Assembly (NCBI GenBank): GCA_002494205.1
Contig: DLBE01000048.1
Coordinates: 1-6,448, forward strand
Origin: Caryophanales bacterium UBA7029
GTDB taxonomy: Bacteria; Bacillota_I; Bacilli_A; RFN20; CAG-826
Reading direction: 5' to 3'
Length of the DNA stretch: 6,448 bases
In this document: piece by piece, positions 6,304 through 6,448 of the stretch
How positions within the stretch are numbered: the first letter of the stretch is position 1
Layout: every line of letters begins with the position of its first letter
The notes under the pieces: generated by a model
What the model saw: the letters and a program-made list of their open reading frames with translations, nothing else
Databases searched by the model: none
What the model was told of the DNA's origin: nothing
Position numbers and translations under genes: made by a program

Positions 6304-6448
6304 TGAAAGTTTCATTTGAAGAAATCCTTAAGAAAGCAGAATCATATCAAAAAGATATGACAAAATTCCTCCGTGATATGGTTAAAATCCCATCAGAATC
6401 ATGTGAGGAAAGAGATGTTGTTCTCCGCATTAAACAAGAAATGGAAAA
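6303..6448 (+). CDS. ygeY: YgeY-like M20 family hydrolase (selenium metabolism-linked), N-terminal part (3' partial)
   Basis: ATG at 6303 overlaps the upstream TAA by one base and opens a frame that runs to the right edge (48 full codons). The visible N-terminus contains YQKDMTKFLRDMVKIPSESC, followed by EERDVVLRIKQEME. This is the opening helix and 'xxIPSxS' segment of M20 metallopeptidases/deacetylases (the ArgE/DapE/carboxypeptidase G2 group), with wording I recognise as close to the YgeY family. YgeY proteins are co-inherited with selenium-dependent molybdenum hydroxylase genes and belong to the gut-bacterial urate-degradation gene set. They are thought to hydrolyse an amide-type intermediate. 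The zinc ligands and catalytic glutamate lie beyond the window, so catalytic competence cannot be judged. M20 membership is fairly sure; the YgeY assignment rests on this short N-terminus plus the neighbouring xanthine dehydrogenase genes. Confidence 0.75.
   Translation, partial: MKVSFEEILKKAESYQKDMTKFLRDMVKIPSESCEERDVVLRIKQEME

Overview
The window is a gene-dense, AT-rich stretch with seven genes, all on the plus strand. Each gene overlaps or directly abuts the next, and almost every start has a strong Shine-Dalgarno sequence. The lysine-rich proteins, AT-rich codon use, purine-rich GGAGG ribosome sites and oxygen-sensitive metal enzymes suggest an anaerobic low-GC Bacillota-type bacterium (Clostridia or Erysipelotrichia-like). 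The exact lineage cannot be fixed from the sequence, and other AT-rich anaerobes are possible.

Layout: (1) the 3' end of a gene with a dihydroorotate/dihydropyrimidine dehydrogenase-like C-terminus followed by a two-cluster [4Fe-4S] ferredoxin domain (PreA-like), cut by the left edge; (2-4) the three subunits of a molybdenum hydroxylase of the xanthine dehydrogenase family, in the order Mo subunit, [2Fe-2S] subunit, FAD subunit; (5) a threonine synthase-like fold-type II PLP enzyme with a zinc ribbon; (6) a second, dissimilar fold-type II PLP enzyme of the cysteine synthase/TrpB-like superfamily with a long charged C-terminal tail; (7) the first 48 codons of an M20-type hydrolase resembling YgeY, the 'selenium metabolism-linked' hydrolase, cut by the right edge. 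No gene-free stretch, promoter, terminator, RNA gene, mobile element or repeat array was found. The window looks like the interior of one long operon.

How they may work together: the Mo subunit keeps every residue known to bind and hydroxylate purines in xanthine dehydrogenase, with two spacings identical to the bovine enzyme. xdh-type and ygeY genes belong to the gene set (ygeX, ygeY, ygeW, ygfK, ssnA, hyuA, xdhD) linked to anaerobic urate/purine breakdown in gut bacteria. The simplest inference is a purine- or urate-degradation operon. The hydroxylase and the PreA-like flavin/Fe-S protein would handle redox chemistry on the ring, the M20 hydrolase would cleave a ring-opened intermediate, and the PLP enzymes would act on an amino-acid product. 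The least explained part is the tandem pair of PLP enzymes: neither looks like the diaminopropionate ammonia-lyase YgeX, and neither has an obvious biosynthetic context here.
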